Position numbers and translations under genes: made by a program. Of a stretch of DNA of 64,000 nucleotides, positions 10,276 through 23,710 are shown piece after piece. Position 1 is the stretch's first letter. Each line of letters starts with the position of its first letter. The notes under the pieces are model-generated. The model was not told where the DNA came from. It searched no databases and worked only from the letters and a program-made list of their open reading frames with translations. This stretch comes from Begonia masoniana (taxonomy: Eukaryota; Streptophyta; Magnoliopsida; Cucurbitales; Begoniaceae), in contig CM039509.1 in assembly GCA_022432975.1 (NCBI GenBank), positions 13,307,860-13,371,859 of the forward strand. The letters run 5' to 3'.

Positions 10276-11821
10276 GATTAGACAGACACCTCAAATCTAA
10301 TATTGATGCACCAATGGGCGGTGTTATTACAACTAAATCTATACATGCAACATATGAATTGTTAGAGGACATAACATAAATAATTACCGGTGACTAATAG
10401 AAACATCATCACATAGAAAGGTGGTTGAGATTCATATTGATCCAGTAACAACTTTGACAGCTTAAGTAGCAATGCTATCTAATAAGTTTCACAGTTTCAC
10501 GGTGAATGAAATTCATAACACAATTATGTCTTGTGAGAATGGTGGAGTAAGTAATGCTGCAAATCAATGTTTGATAAGCTCATAATATGTTCAATATATG
10601 AGCAACAATAGAAAAATCCGAAAACTATTACAATCATAGTTCAAGAAAGAACCTATTTTTTTGTTGTACAATGATCAAGAAATTTCATCTTCTTCAAAGC
10701 CAATGCCTTCACTAGATTTACATCACATGAGTCACCACAAGAGAAGAAGTCAAACTTTAGAAGAATTAATGACACAGAGGGCATCCAATACTAATCAATT
10801 AATGAATGAGACAATGACTTAGCTACAAAAGCCAGTCAACTTCAATAAGAAATTTGAAAATTTATGTGTCAACTGTCCAACTCGATGAATAATATAAGGA
10901 TCTTTACCCAGTAATACAGAGACTAATCCAAAGAGATTAGTAAAGAACATTGGTAGGATATATCAATATGAAGTGGGAAAGAGCTGCCTGAAGCTATTAA
11001 AAAATCCAAGGTTCCTCATCAACTCATTAACAAGGAAAAAGAAGTTCAAGGCGAAGAAACTATGAAAGAAAATACTTAGGAAAAAACTAACATATAGAAG
11101 GGTGAATTCACTATGAGGGTGCAAGATTAAGAAGTCAAGTTTAATGTTTTTAAAGCTATCAAGTTTCCATATGAAGTCAAAAACTATTTCATAGTTAACA
11201 TTTAAAGGGGATGCATCAAGGACACTTTCTTATTAAATCATCTTATAGATCAACTAGACAATTTGTTGGTTAGTTCTAATGGTGATAAAGCACAAAATGT
11301 AATGGAATTTACGTATGTGAGAGATGCTTCCCCTCAATTTACAAAAAATAGATAGTTTAAGACTTTAGAATTTCTAGATGATGAGAAAAGTTGAATCAAA
11401 CTTTCCATAATTAAGGTTCCACAGTTGTAATTAAAGTCACTTGCCAGATCATCTACAATATTAATTTTTTGGTGAAAACTCCACTCGTCTTGTAATGATA
11501 CCTATCAAACTTGATGATGAACATAAAGAAAAACTGATCATAGTGATAAGAGAGTATAACAAGTTTTTTGGATGGTCGATAGCATATATAAAGTGAATCA
11601 ACCCAACTATATGTATGCATAATATCTTGATGGAGAACGATCACAAGTCTACTAGTGAACATAATATCAATAAAATCTAATCATGAAAAAGGGGTTGAAG
11701 AAAGAAGTCATAAAGTGGTGGAATCATATACCTTTATATTAAATAGTGCATGGTTGAATCTAGTGCAGTGAGTGTAAAAAAAACAAGGGTATGACAATAG
11801 TGACTAATACAAATAACAAAC
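10276..11821 (+). pseudogene. Ancient Athila-like gag-pol relic
   Basis: With many stops and shifts, the plus strand can be followed as Athila-type gag (DAPMGGVITTKS; ATYELLEDIT; an LEELM block near 10760), then the protease-adjacent region (LRVQD near 11115), the linker before reverse transcriptase (near 11500), ICMHNILM near 11610 and a remnant of MTIVTNTNN at the end. It stops exactly where the LTR at 11822 begins, so the younger minus-strand element landed in it. It runs opposite to that element. Confidence 0.6.
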
Positions 11822-13217
11822 TGTTGCGAAAAATATTTCGCAAGTGTACGAGTCACAACAAGTAATAAAGTGATAAAATAGAGTGTCGAACCCACAAGGA
11901 CTTGTTAATTAGTAATCGAAGTAATTAATCTTAATTCTAAATTGAACACACATTTTATAGTTTTAAGAATTGAAATTAAATTAAACAACCAGAACAATTA
12001 AAATAAACTAATGTAAAATATCGAAACAGATAAAATGAGATTAAATTTGATTAATAAAAGCCTAGGTACTACGATTTCACCAAGACAACATTTATTTCAT
12101 TCCTTCCTAATTATATTCATAAGTATTATCCTTATGTTAATGATCGATTTCGTTAAATTCTAATACAATCTCTCTCGAGCATTACTTAGTTTATCTGATT
12201 AATGGGTTATCGCTTCTCAGCCTCAAATCCTACATTAATCAAATACAATTAAATTAAGAAATCACAATGATCACATCAATACCGTAACTATCTCTAGCCT
12301 ACGCACATTTATGACATTAATTTCAGTGCTCGGGTGTTTATCACCTCTCAGTCTCAAAACACCCCAAAAATCAAGTAAAGATTGGCTAGAAATTTACAAA
12401 CTTTAAGAACGAAAATTAAATGCGTCAACAATATTGGAAGAAATACTTATTGAATTTAATTAAACAAAGAAACAGAAAATAAACATCGTTTGGCTACATC
12501 GTAGCCCTAGAAGAGAAATTTAGTTCATGCTAGAAGAAAAGAAAATACAAATATAGATAAAAGTAAACATAGTTTCAATAAAAGAAGGAGAACAAAAACT
12601 CGATTATAAGCATGTAGTCTCTCTAATGCTCGTGCTTTCTCCGTAGCAGGTCTCTGAATAATCGCCAACTTCTCTATGAAAATCTCCCTCTCACGAAAAC
12701 TTCTTGATAATTTTCAGAATGCTTCCCTCTGTCTCTCGTCCCTTCTTTTTTTTAGGTCTAGTTTCCTTCTCTCCATCAGATCAACGACTCAGATTTCACA
12801 AATTAAATTTTCCAAATTTATTTAAAGACTTTTCAGCAGTAGCCGATCGATCGCTACTTTTCTGCTTCCTAAAATCTTCATCCGATCGATCACCTGACGA
12901 GTGTCGATCGATCAGCTACTTCTGCTTTTTGAAATTCCTTCGCTTCAGCCGATCGATCGCCACATTTAGCCGATTGATCGGCGACCTCTCAGTTTCTCTT
13001 CTGCATATTTTCCTGTTTTTTTCTTTTCTTCTTCTTGAACTTTGCTGGTTTCTTCTTTTCTTCTTCTTCAACTTTTTCCATTCTAGCTCCATCCTGTTGT
13101 ATGTCAATTGTCTGCACACTTATACAAAATATATTAAATTTCTTCAAACACTTGAGAAAAACTTATTAAATCAAATATAAAAGAGTACTAATAAGTGTAT
13201 AAAATACACACTTATCA
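11822..13217 (-). repeat. Athila-type 3' LTR (1396 bp)
   Basis: The plus strand runs from TGTTGCGAAAAATATTTCGC to CACTTATCA. It lies next to a G-rich polypurine tract typical of Athila/Tat elements (TTTGGGGGTG on the minus strand). It contains a block of GATCGATC palindromes at 12840-12985. No gene; ORFs at 12704-13180 are low-complexity shadows. Confidence 0.72.
12840..12985. repeat. Palindrome block in Athila LTR
   Basis: Several CCGATCGATCG-type palindromes spaced by 25-50 bp, with paired forms such as CCGATCGATCGCC and CCGATTGATCGGC. Confidence 0.7.
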
Positions 13218-14690
13218 CACCCCCAAACTTGAATGAAAGCTTGTCCTTAAACGAACAAAATGCAGCTCAGTTAAAACAAGGATACACTCTTAATCACATT
13301 TAAACTGCTCAACATAATACAATGGTAAAACAATCTTAATCAAGGTTTTTGGTAGTTTTTCTCAGCTTGAAAAAATTCATACTAAAACCACCAAGTTTAA
13401 CACTTTGCAAAAGAAATAACTTATATTAGCGCATTGACAATAGCTTACATAGAAATCTTCGTGAATGTGTGTTGTTCATTCTTATTTTCTTCTAATTGTT
13501 GGTTCAACTAATGTAGCTACAGGTAAGGACAGCATCCTCGTTTCACTCGGGATCACTCCATTCACTCTAATCCTTAATCAGCTTTGCCCACTATCCAACT
13601 AATAGCAATTATTAGTTAACCAAAATAAAAGTCGATAGGTCTTTAAAAACTTGTAATGTAAGGCGATGTTAAAAGGGTAGGAATTTTATGGATATAAACG
13701 AGTAATCAGAGAACATCCCATCTTTCCTTATTTCCCCCACTCAATATTTTCTTCTGAGTATTTGCTCGTTCATTGAACTTGTTCAAACTTTCCTTTGATC
13801 TCTCACCCCCAAACTTACTTCATTCAATATCATTCAGATAAACTCTTTTGTCATCATTATAGAGTAAAATAGATACAACAATCTTGAAAATACAACTAAA
13901 CTTTTGATTTTTTTTTTATACAACTCATACTAACAATAACAAAACAACGCAAAAATAAACTATCAGATGACAAATGAGTTTTTATTCATCTTCACCACTA
14001 CATTCTCCTACTCTCTTTCAAATATATCAATAAACCCCATATTCTTTAGAAAAGGTAGAAAAATATATATGTGGCTAAGGTCAAATAGGTACAATTGAAT
14101 GGCAGATAATAAGCTCAAAATGGTGACTATGAGTGTCATTAGATGACACAAAATGGTAAGCTAAGAAGGCTCAAACAGTTCAATGATGGCCTAAGTCATT
14201 CTCTTATTTGTGAACAACTTCAAATTGCATTCGTGAATATCGAGCAAAACTAAGAAGGATTTTCCTCACAATGTCCTCGTTATCAATGCATTTGACTGGA
14301 GTTACACTCCCTTACCGTGTTTATCCTCGTTCACTTCCTTACAGTGTTTGGGTTTCACTCTCAGTAGACTATACAAATATATTACCAGCAAATAGGTTCA
14401 AACAAGAATAAAACGTGTTCAGATTTGTGAAGATAACTATGTAAGCTCTAATCAATGCAAACCAAGACAAATCAATCTTTCACTCAGTATTTCTCTAGGA
14501 GTCAAAGCATGAATTTATTCCCATTCAAATCATCATCGATACCTCAATCAAGATTTCAGATTGCATAACCAAGCTAAAATATAAGCATATAGAAAGTAAG
14601 TTAAGCTGAAAGCTATCCACCCCTAAACTTGAAATAAAAGCATTGTCCTCAATGAATTGAAAATAAAAAGTAAAAGATAGGGGGCGTACC
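13218..14690 (-). other. Athila-type polypurine tract and 3' untranslated interior
   Basis: Starts with the polypurine tract (minus: CAAGTTTGGGGGTG). A second similar motif (CAAGTTTAGGGGTGG) is near 14620. No coding signal. It is separated from its continuation at 36220 by RE-2. Confidence 0.6.
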
Positions 14691-14899
14691 TGTAACACCC
14701 CGAGTCTCCCAGACCCGATTTGTTACCCATGACATAGGACTGGACTAAGAAATCTTACAAAAAATTTTGACATTACTCTCCATAATAAAAAATTTATCTT
14801 TAATCCTTGACTATACAGCAGAAAAACTCAATAAATAAACAACATTTATATTTAGACAAAACGTTAAGACATTTGGCTAGGGGAATTGAAAATCAAAGA

Positions 14900-15290
14900 A
14901 CATCTACCGATCGCAAACGACAAGATTTCCTTCTCGCATTTGCCGATCTCAAAACGACAAAACATAATTCTCACTTCTACCGATAATATAAGCAACAAAT
15001 CTACCGATCGCAAACGACAAGATTTCCTTCTCGCATCTGCCAATCGCAAAACGACAAAACATAATTCCCACTTCTACCGATAGTATAAACAACAACATCT
15101 ACCGATTGTCATGTGCATCCCACGTGACCCATTAAATATTACCCGACAGAAGACTTCTACCGATAATAATAAACAGCATCTATCGATAGAAATAAACAAC
15201 ATCTGCTGATCACAAAATGACAAGACGTAAAACTCACTTCTACCGATTGACATGTGCATCCCACGTGACTCATTAAACATCACCTGATAG
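14900..15290. repeat. Palindrome/short-repeat block in LTR X1 (first part)
   Basis: Repeated CTACCGATCGCAAACGACAA, CTACCGATA and CACGTGA motifs. It continues after solo LTR Y at 18054-18170 with CTACCGGTAGAAACATCTACCG. The same block is at 33990-34470 in X2. Confidence 0.75.
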
Positions 15291-15291
15291 A

Positions 15292-18058
15292 AGGCTTGTA
15301 ACACCCGGGAATTTCATTTTAAGGATTTCGGGCCTTAAGTTAGAGTTTTAATATTTTGAGAGTTTTGGAAATTCTAATTCGTAGAAATATTAAATAAGTC
15401 CAAAATAGCGAACGGGAAGTTTCGTTAGAGCCCCAAGAATAAATAGAAATATTTGGAGAAATAAAGGAATTTTGGAAAAGTAGAAACGACGGACGAAATA
15501 ACGGTTTAAGTTAAGGAAATATCAAAAGGGTATTTAGGTAATTGTTAAAGTCAAAAACCCTATTAAAACATAAAATCTCTCTCTCTTCCTCACTTTCTCC
15601 TCTCCACGCACGAAATTTCCTCTCCTCTCCCTCGCGCCATTTCCTCTCTTCTCATCGCCATCTCCACAGCTCGTTCTCCCTTCCGTTTCCGGCGAGTTTC
15701 TCTCCTATTTTCTTCCCCAAATCAATCCTCTAGGTAAGCTCTACGTTTTGGCTAAGTTTATTGGTGGTTTGGAGTGATTTTGAGTTAGGGTTTGTGAAGA
15801 AAAATTAGGGGTGTTGTTAGAAATAGTTAGGATTGTTTATTAATTTCTTATTGATGATGTTTAATGTAAAATCGAAGTTGTTGAGTAGAGTGTTTTGTAA
15901 AGTGTTTTGTAAAGTGTTTTGTAAAGTGTTTTGTAAAGTGTTTTGTAAAGTGTTTTGTAAAGTGTTTTGTAAAGTGTTTTGTAAAGTGTTTTGTAAAGTG
16001 TTTTGTAAAGTGTTTTGTAAAGTGTTTTGTAAAGTGTTTTGTAAAGTGTTTTGTAAAGTGTTTTGTAAAGTGTTTTGTAAAGTGTTTTGTAAAGTGTTTT
16101 GTAAAGTGTTTTGTAAAGTGTTTTGTAAAGTGTTTTGTAAAGTGTTTTGTAAAGTGTTTTGTAAAGTGTTTTGTAAAGTGTTTTGTAAAGTGTTTTGTAA
16201 AGTGTTTTGTAAAGTGTTTTGTAAAGTGTTTTGTAAAGTGTTTTGTAAAGTGTTTTGTAAAGTGTTTTGTAAAGTGTTTTGTAAAGTGTTTTGTAAAGTG
16301 TTTTGTAAAGTGTTTTGTAAAGTGTTTTGTAAAGTGTTTTGTAAAGTGTTTTGTAAAGTGTTTTGTAAAGTGTTTTGTAAAGTGTTTTGTAAAGTGTTTT
16401 GTAAAGTGTTTTGTAAAGTGTTTTGTAAAGTGTTTTGTAAAGTGTTTTGTAAAGTGTTTTGTAAAGTGTTTTGTAAAGTGTTTTGTAAAGTGTTTTGTAA
16501 AGTGTTTTGTAAAGTGTTTTGTAAAGTGTTTTGTAAAGTGTTTTGTAAAGTGTTTTGTAAAGTGTTTTGTAAAGTGTTTTGTAAAGTGTTTTGTAAAGTG
16601 TTTTGTAAAGTGTTTTGTAAAGTGTTTTGTAAAGTGTTTTGTAAAGTGTTTTGTAAAGTGTTTTGTAAAGTGTTTTGTAAAGTGTTTTGTAAAGTGTTTT
16701 GTAAAGTGTTTTGTAAAGTGTTTTGTAAAGTGTTTTGTAAAGTGTTTTGTAAAGTGTTTTGTAAAGTGTTTTGTAAAGTGTTTTGTAAAGTGTTTTGTAA
16801 AGTGTTTTGTAAAGTGTTTTGTAAAGTGTTTTGTAAAGTGTTTTGTAAAGTGTTTTGTAAAGTGTTTTGTAAAGTGTTTTGTAAAGTGTTTTGTAAAGTG
16901 TTTTGTAAAGTGTTTTGTAAAGTGTTTTGTAAAGTGTTTTGTAAAGTGTTTTGTAAAGTGTTTTGTAAAGTGTTTTGTAAAGTGTTTTGTAAAGTGTTTT
17001 GTAAAGTGTTTTGTAAAGTGTTTTGTAAAGTGTTTTGTAAAGTGTTTTGTAAAGTGTTTTGTAAAGTGTTTTGTAAAGTGTTTTGTAAAGTGTTTTGTAA
17101 AGTGTTTTGTAAAGTGTTTTGTAAAGTGTTTTGTAAAGTGTTTTGTAAAGTGTTTTGTAAAGTGTTTTGTAAAGTGTTTTGTAAAGTGTTTTGTAAAGTG
17201 TTTTGTAAAGTGTTTTGTAAAGTGTTTTGTAAAGTGTTTTGTAAAGTGTTTTGTAAAGTGTTTTGTAAAGTGTTTTGTAAAGTGTTTTGTAAAGTGTTTT
17301 GTAAAGTGTTTTGTAAAGTGTTTTGTAAAGTGTTTTGTAAAGTGTTTTGTAAAGTGTTTTGTAAAGTGTTTTGTAAAGTGTTTTGTAAAGTAGGATTGTT
17401 AAACTTTTAAACGGAACATGCGGTTCGTTTTTATGAAATTCGATTATGTTTAACGTAAATTGTGTTGTTTTGAGCATTTGAGTAACTGTTATGTTTAGAG
17501 AGTATTTTATGAGATATGTAAGATTTTGGGAGTAAAGGGAAAGGAGTGGTAGTGTTTTGTGCGTTGTATGTTTTGGGTTGTGTTTTGTGTGGGTTAAGTG
17601 GATGAACGTGGTTAGCAGGGCGACGGATCGCAGAAGGATAGGAGTTGGGACGTAGAACTCTCGGGTTTTCCAGAGAGTTTGGCGACTGTGCGCGGGTAGA
17701 GTGGCGTTCGGTCGGTTTGGGAGTCGGATTTCACGTTCTGGAAATAGAACGTGAACCGATCGAACGCTTGAGGTTAAGCGTTCGGGCAGCTGTGCAAGGG
17801 GCGCCTGATCGCATAACATCAAGCGTTCGGTCGCCCCCTTTAAAAAAAAAAAAAGTTTTATTAAATGATTTTCTTTTATTAATTAATTGTTTATTGTTTA
17901 AAGTTTATTGTTTTAGTAATTGTTTAAACGAGTTATTAAACGAACTTCGATTTTAATTCCGATTTTCATTTCGATTAAGGTTTCCGCTTAAGTACAGTTC
18001 GAGAGAAAGTTTAAAAAAAAAAAAATGTAACATCACGGGTACGGGTTGTGACAAGGCT
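15292..18058. mobile_element. Solo LTR Y with target duplication AGGCT
   Basis: The LTR 15297-18053 (TGTAACACCCGG ... GGTTGTGACA, 2757 bp) is flanked by AGGCT at 15292-15296 and 18054-18058. The uninterrupted X2 sequence at about 34390 reads through this site, which confirms the insertion. No interior is present, so it is a solo LTR. A donor-like TAG|GTAAGC near 15732 precedes a 1.5-kb 12-bp array; a palindromic region is at 17690-17835. Confidence 0.9.
15889..17391. repeat. 12-bp satellite array (AGTGTTTTGTAA), about 125 copies
   Basis: About 1503 bp of essentially perfect 12-bp units inside solo LTR Y. Since 12 is a multiple of 3, every stop-free frame becomes a long ORF; these are not genes. 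It lies just downstream of the donor-like site at about 15732. Confidence 0.97.
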
Positions 18059-18682
18059 TCTACCGGTGAACAAGGACTCTTAACAGAATAGCTAAATTTC
18101 TACCGGTAGAAACATCTACCGATGGACAAGGACTTTTAACATCTTCTGATAGGAAACATTCAGACTTTCACAGACTTCAACTTGACCGAGATGAACAAAC
18201 ACACAGTTGAACCATAGACTCATCCAAAATACGTGTAGCGGAAAACTTAAATAAAACAGATCATTCTATATCCTCATAATTATCCTCAAACATAGAAATT
18301 CAGTAAGACAAATTCTAATATCCATCGTTTTAAGAAAAAACCATCCTATTTAGACCTCAGTATTCATAATCCTTATTAACATCATAAGAGTAGTAACCAG
18401 GGGTTGAAATCGCCATTTCCAGCCACAAACTGTCCCCCTGAGCACCATCCAGCAACCAGTCCTAGATATCTTCATTGGGTTTGAAATCCTCACCTGATAA
18501 TTCGTCACCTACATCATAAGGTTTAAACTATAAGCCTAATACTTAGTAAGGAGTGCAATACTAACATGTATGCATGAATGCACAGTTGAAAAGAACACAT
18601 TTGCATAATCATTTCTCGTCACATTCTTGTTCATGTTCTTGTTCATTGTTTACATCATGTTTTTATTCATCGTTTACATCAT

Positions 18683-18822
18683 GTGGATTAAGGGAGGATT
18701 TGTGCCGGAAAGGGGGTTGACAGTGAAAGTGTACATAATCCCTTGTGGGCTGTTTTCGTGGTCCTCCTTTTGGACAGTGACATACGCCAAACCGCCCCCA
18801 ACCCTCTCTTAATCCCTTTTAC
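18683..18822. other. Long imperfect hairpin in LTR X1
   Basis: GGATTAAGGGAGG...GGGGGTTG at the left pairs with CCCCCAACCCTCTCTTAATCC at the right, about 100 nt apart. Counterparts are at 35018-35153 (X2) and, diverged, 28158-28305 (X'). Confidence 0.7.
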
Positions 18823-19176
18823 ATAAGTTTCATGTTCATATCTTGATCGTGAAAGGAAAATGCACTTAAAATATTTTCATATGCTTGAAAAGGAAACTAT
18901 CATGAAGCATGAGTATGAGTACCTTTATTTCACCGGACAAAAAGACAAATCAATCGTTCAACAATCAATCATGTTGTTAACTCACGTATAATCACCAAAC
19001 AGTCAATAACACAAACAGCCTCTGGACATCGTAATCAACTTTAACTTAGTACCCTTGTGATGTAGGGCCCTAAAGGCCGGGAATCCTACTCACTACTTAC
19101 CTGTTTTCTACAAACTTGAGCACTTCTCTTCAGACTTCTTCACCTAAAAACATTCACAGTACAGTGTTAATCAAAT

Positions 19177-19682
<506 letters not shown>

Positions 19683-19787
19683 CCAAAACAGGCACTACCA
19701 AACAGCCTCTGGACATCGTAATCAACTTTAACTTAGTACCCTTGTGATGTAGGGCCCTAAAGGCCGGGAATCCTACTCACTACTTAC

Positions 19788-19833
19788 CTGGTTTTCTTAG
19801 CAAACTTGAGCACTTCTCTTCAGACTTCTTCAC
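19788..19833 (-). promoter_or_regulatory. Candidate spliced mini-exon in LTR X1 (46 nt)
   Basis: On the minus strand ...TTTTAG|GTGAAGAAGTCTG ... AACCAG|GTAAGT. It is the same length and start as the segment at 46435-46480 in element T. In X2 (35440-35485) the acceptor AG has become AA. Confidence 0.55.
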
Positions 19834-20458
19834 CTAAAAACATTTCACATTACAGTGTTAAATCAAAATCCTAAAAGTTCTAACCAAAAGTCATCATAGA
19901 ATCTAGCATATATATATATATATATACTTCTAAATCTTCTTAGTAGAGCACCTAGTGTGCGCAGATTAACTTTCAGAACCTAAAATAACCAGATTCAACC
20001 TAGTAACTAACCACAGAATACAAATGTCACTACTATTACTCTACCATAGAAAAATCCAAAACTTCAAGTCTTAGCTGAAAACAGAGCTCTAAGTAACTAA
20101 CCAGCAACTACATTGTCTATGTCTTACCTAGAGCGTGGATCGTCGGGGTGGAGACTGAAGAATCGATTGCGGTGGAAGAGTAGCTAGCCGAGAGAGAGAG
20201 AGAGAGGAAGAGCTCTGGAGAAAAAAAAGGGAAAATCGCCAAGAGAGGAATGTCGGCTACAGTGAGGTTTTAATGAGGTTTAAGGATTTCCATTTTCTAT
20301 ATATACTAAATAAAATCCTCCTTTATTACGGTTCTGCCACCACACAAATAGAAATTGAATAAGCTTTGGCATTTAATTCTAAATCGAAAAGATCATTAAT
20401 AGAGGTGACAGTTAAATCAGATAAGAAAATCACCTGGTCGAAATTGTCGGGTGTTACA

Positions 20459-20480
20459 TTCACCCCTCCTTAAACAAAAT
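20459..20480 (-). other. RE-2 polypurine tract
   Basis: The minus strand reads AAGGAGGGGTGAA against the 3' LTR edge at 20458. Confidence 0.75.
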
Positions 20481-22459
20481 TTTCGTCCTCGAAAATTGAT
20501 CAAGCAAAGAGCTCAGGATATTTGATCAACATGTCCTGCTGTCGCTCCCATGTGGCTTCTTCAATGCCATGATTCGTCCACAAAAATTTCACTAGTGGGA
20601 TCTCTTTATTCCGCAGAGTCTTGACTGCAGATTCCAAAATTTGAATAGATTTCTTTTCATACATTAGTGTCGGCTCAATTTCGATCTATGTTGGCTTAAC
20701 AACCTGCATCGGATCACGTATGCATTTTCTTAGCATCGACACATGAAAAACATTATGAACCTTTTCCTGTGATGGAGGTAATTGCAACTTATAAGCTGTA
20801 CTGCCAATCATTGCCAAGACAGAAAATGGTCCAATGAATCGTGGATTGAGCTTCCCCTTCTTGTCGAATCTTAAAACTCCTTTAAATGGTGAAACCTTTA
20901 AGAAAACTTCGTCACCGACTGCAAACTCAAGATCTCTCCTTCTTTGGTCAGCATAACTCTTCCGTCGGCTTTGTGCTGTCATCATTCTTTTCCTAATAAT
21001 GGCGATCTTGTTTGACATCAGCTGCAAAATTTCAGGGCCTAGAAGTTTTGCTTCGCCAACTTCGTCCCAATATAAGGGTGATCTGCACTTCCTACCATAC
21101 AGTGCTTCGTATGGTACCATACCAATGGTGGATTGGAAACTATTGTTGTAGGAGAATTCAACCAATGGCAGACATCGACTCCAAGATGCCTGGAAATCCA
21201 GCACACACGCCCTTAACATATCCTCGAGTGTCTGAATTGTCCGCTCAGATTGTCCATCAGTCTGAGGGTGAAAAGCAGTGCTGAGGGATAATTTTGTTCC
21301 TAACGTGCCTTGAAGACTTTGCCAAAACCTCGAGGTGAACCTGGGATCACGATCCTAGACAATGGATATTGAAATCCCATGCAATCTGAAAATTTCCTGA
21401 ACATACAGGTTAGCAAGCTGGTCCATCGTGTAAGTCGTCTTTACAGGTAGGAAGTGAGCTGATTTCGTTAATCTGTCAATTACAACCCAAATGCTGTCAT
21501 GAACTTTAGTTGTCTAGGTAATCCTACAACAAAATCCATGGCAATGTTTTCCCACTTCCATTCGGGGATCGGTAAGGGTTGAAGGGTACCTCCTGGACGT
21601 TGATGCTCTGCCTTAACTTGCTGGCATACCAAACACGATTCTACATACTTGGCAACATCCCTCTTCAAATTTGGCCACCAGTAAAATAACTTTATGTCCC
21701 GATACATCTTGGTATTGTTCGGGGTGTACAGAAAAAGGAGACGAGTGCGCCTCGGCCAAGATCAACCTACGTAATTCTTCATCACTTGGAACATACCATC
21801 GATTCCTAAATCTCAAAATACCATCCTTGGAGATGACTGAACTCAGAAGAGGCTTCCTTCAACTTACTCACTATGATACTCTTCTCCTTTGAATCCATCT
21901 GCTGTGCCTCTTTAATCTTATCCAAAATAGTTGGCCGAATGGATAATGCCGAAAGCAATGCTGATAACTCTGGAACCATCTCCAACTCGAATTTCTGAAT
22001 CTTAACCTTCAAGGGTAATGACATGGTTGACACCGCAGGCTGCATTGTCTTTGACATTCTGCTTAATGCATCGGCTACAGCATTAGCCTTACCCGGGTGA
22101 TACTTAATTTCAAAGTCATAATCCTTAACGAACTCCAACCAACGTCTTTGTCTCATGTTTAATTCCTTTTGAGTAAAGAGGTACTTCAGACTCTTATGGT
22201 CAGAAAACACTTCACACTGCTGGCCATACAAATAGTGTCTCCAAATCTTTAGTGCAAAGACAACCGCGGCTAATTCCAAATCGTGAGTGGGGTAATTCTG
22301 CTAATAACTCTTCAACTGCCTGGAGGCATATGCCACAACCTTGCCTTCTTGCATTAGAACACATCCTAGACCAACTTTGGATGCGTCACAATAAACACTA
22401 AATCTCCCTTCCCTAGTTTGGAGTGCCAAAAGAGGGGCTGTCGTCAACTTCAGTTTTAG
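20459..22459 (-). pseudogene. RE-2 pol, 3' part: RNase H, integrase, chromodomain (broken)
   Basis: Minus strand. RNase H region 22450-22080 ([34 protein letters not shown]); zinc-finger region 21816-21600; integrase core with MDFVVGLP at about 21530; a stop replaces the residue before DRD near 21352; integrase C-terminus 21219-20686 ([24 protein letters not shown]); and after another stop a chromodomain (EIPLVKFLW; EEATWE) down to about 20500. Shifts occur near 21715 and 21500. The product would insert element DNA, and the chromodomain would direct it to heterochromatin in family members. At 22459 the frame is interrupted by W'' and resumes at 29965; a TAG sits at the rejoined junction. Confidence 0.88.
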
Positions 22460-22689
22460 TGTGACGACCCTAACACTGTACCCAATTTTTCCCTATTATT
22501 TTTTTTATCCTGATAACTTGATTTGCATTTAGGCGGAATTTAAAGCGGAAACCAAAATTTGTAAAACATTCGAATCTATTTTTGAAAACCACGAAATAAA
22601 GCTTTAAAACAATTAAAAGAAAACCTTAAAACATTAATTAAAAACAATTGAAAACAGAGGGGAAGCATTCGGTAGAGAACAGGGGCAGA

Positions 22690-22990
22690 AACGGGCAATC
22701 GCCCTAAAAATGAAGGGGCGATCGATCGCCCAAAACGGGCGGTCGCTGGTTTTGCCAGTGATCACCTGGGTGAAGTGATCACAGATCGCGGCGACAACAC
22801 GAGGGGCGATCGATCGCCCACTTCGGACGATCGATCGCCACTCGCTCTGGAAATTTATTTCCAGAGCGCTCGGCGATTCGCCCAGCGGTCGCCTCAACAG
22901 GCAATCGCCTAACACAAGGCGTGATCGATCGCCCGTTTGGGGCGATCGATCGCCTATCGCTCTGGAAATTTCTTTCCAGAGCGCTCGGCT
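22690..22990. repeat. Palindrome block in W'' LTR
   Basis: Repeated GGGCGATCGATCGCCC-type palindromes, a TGATCACCTGGGTGAAGTGATCA hairpin-like pair and paired CTCTGGAAATTT...TTCCAGAG units. Confidence 0.8.
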
Positions 22991-23689
22991 TTCTCTCCCT
23001 TCTTTCCTCTTTCTTTTCCTTTCCTCTTTCCCTGCTCATACATACTTCTAACACAATTCTTTCACAATTTCATTAACACTATTTTATCCGCATCTCAACC
23101 ATACATTCCAACATAAATTCACTCAAAATCTCATCCAAAACAACGACTCAAAACACGTTTAAAAACATAGCCTAGTTTCCTAAAAATAAACTGCATGGAT
23201 ATGTTTAAAAACCGAACATTTCCCTAATACCAAAATTTACAAATACTTTTCCAAAACGTTTAAAAATTTCAAAACACAAACCTATCCACTATCTAGAACC
23301 AAACATCCTAAAATGTTTCTAACTATACAATAATTCATAACCAACCCGAATCACCCAAAAACCTCAAAATACCTAACCGTTACCCCCACGGGTCAACATA
23401 CGCGTCGACTTCCCATGCACACCACCGCAACCGTTCTTCTTCAACCATCCTGTACATCGGGTGGAGGAATGTCGTCCTCACCTGCTTCTATATCACCTAC
23501 ACCATACAGACACACTATTGAGCTAAAAGCTCAGTAAGTTTCGTAAATGTAAATGCATGATATGCGTATGAGTTTCAGAAATCATGCAACATTTTCTTAT
23601 CATTACGTCGCAGACAGAATGTCACTGAGGTCTCAGCCTATTAGATGGAGAGGACACATCCCGCGGTCGGACTGCCCTCTTCACCTAAC

Positions 23690-23710
23690 GGGGGGGGGGG
23701 GGGGGGGGGG
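23690..23710 (+). repeat. Run of 21 G
   Basis: A homopolymer at the spot where related LTRs have 6-9 G (4546, 54977, 61266). Confidence 0.95.

Noticed and set aside
12704..13180. 158-residue ORF rich in F, L and S
   Set aside because: Lies in the Athila LTR, low complexity, no start context or domain.
15889..17391. Telomere-like or known centromere satellite
   Set aside because: The 12-bp unit does not match the plant telomere unit TTTAGGG, and the array is bounded inside one LTR.
15833..17822. Long ORFs on both strands (525 and 653 residues) of FCKV and KTLY repeats
   Set aside because: Produced by the 12-bp array, whose unit is a multiple of three; no homology or start context.
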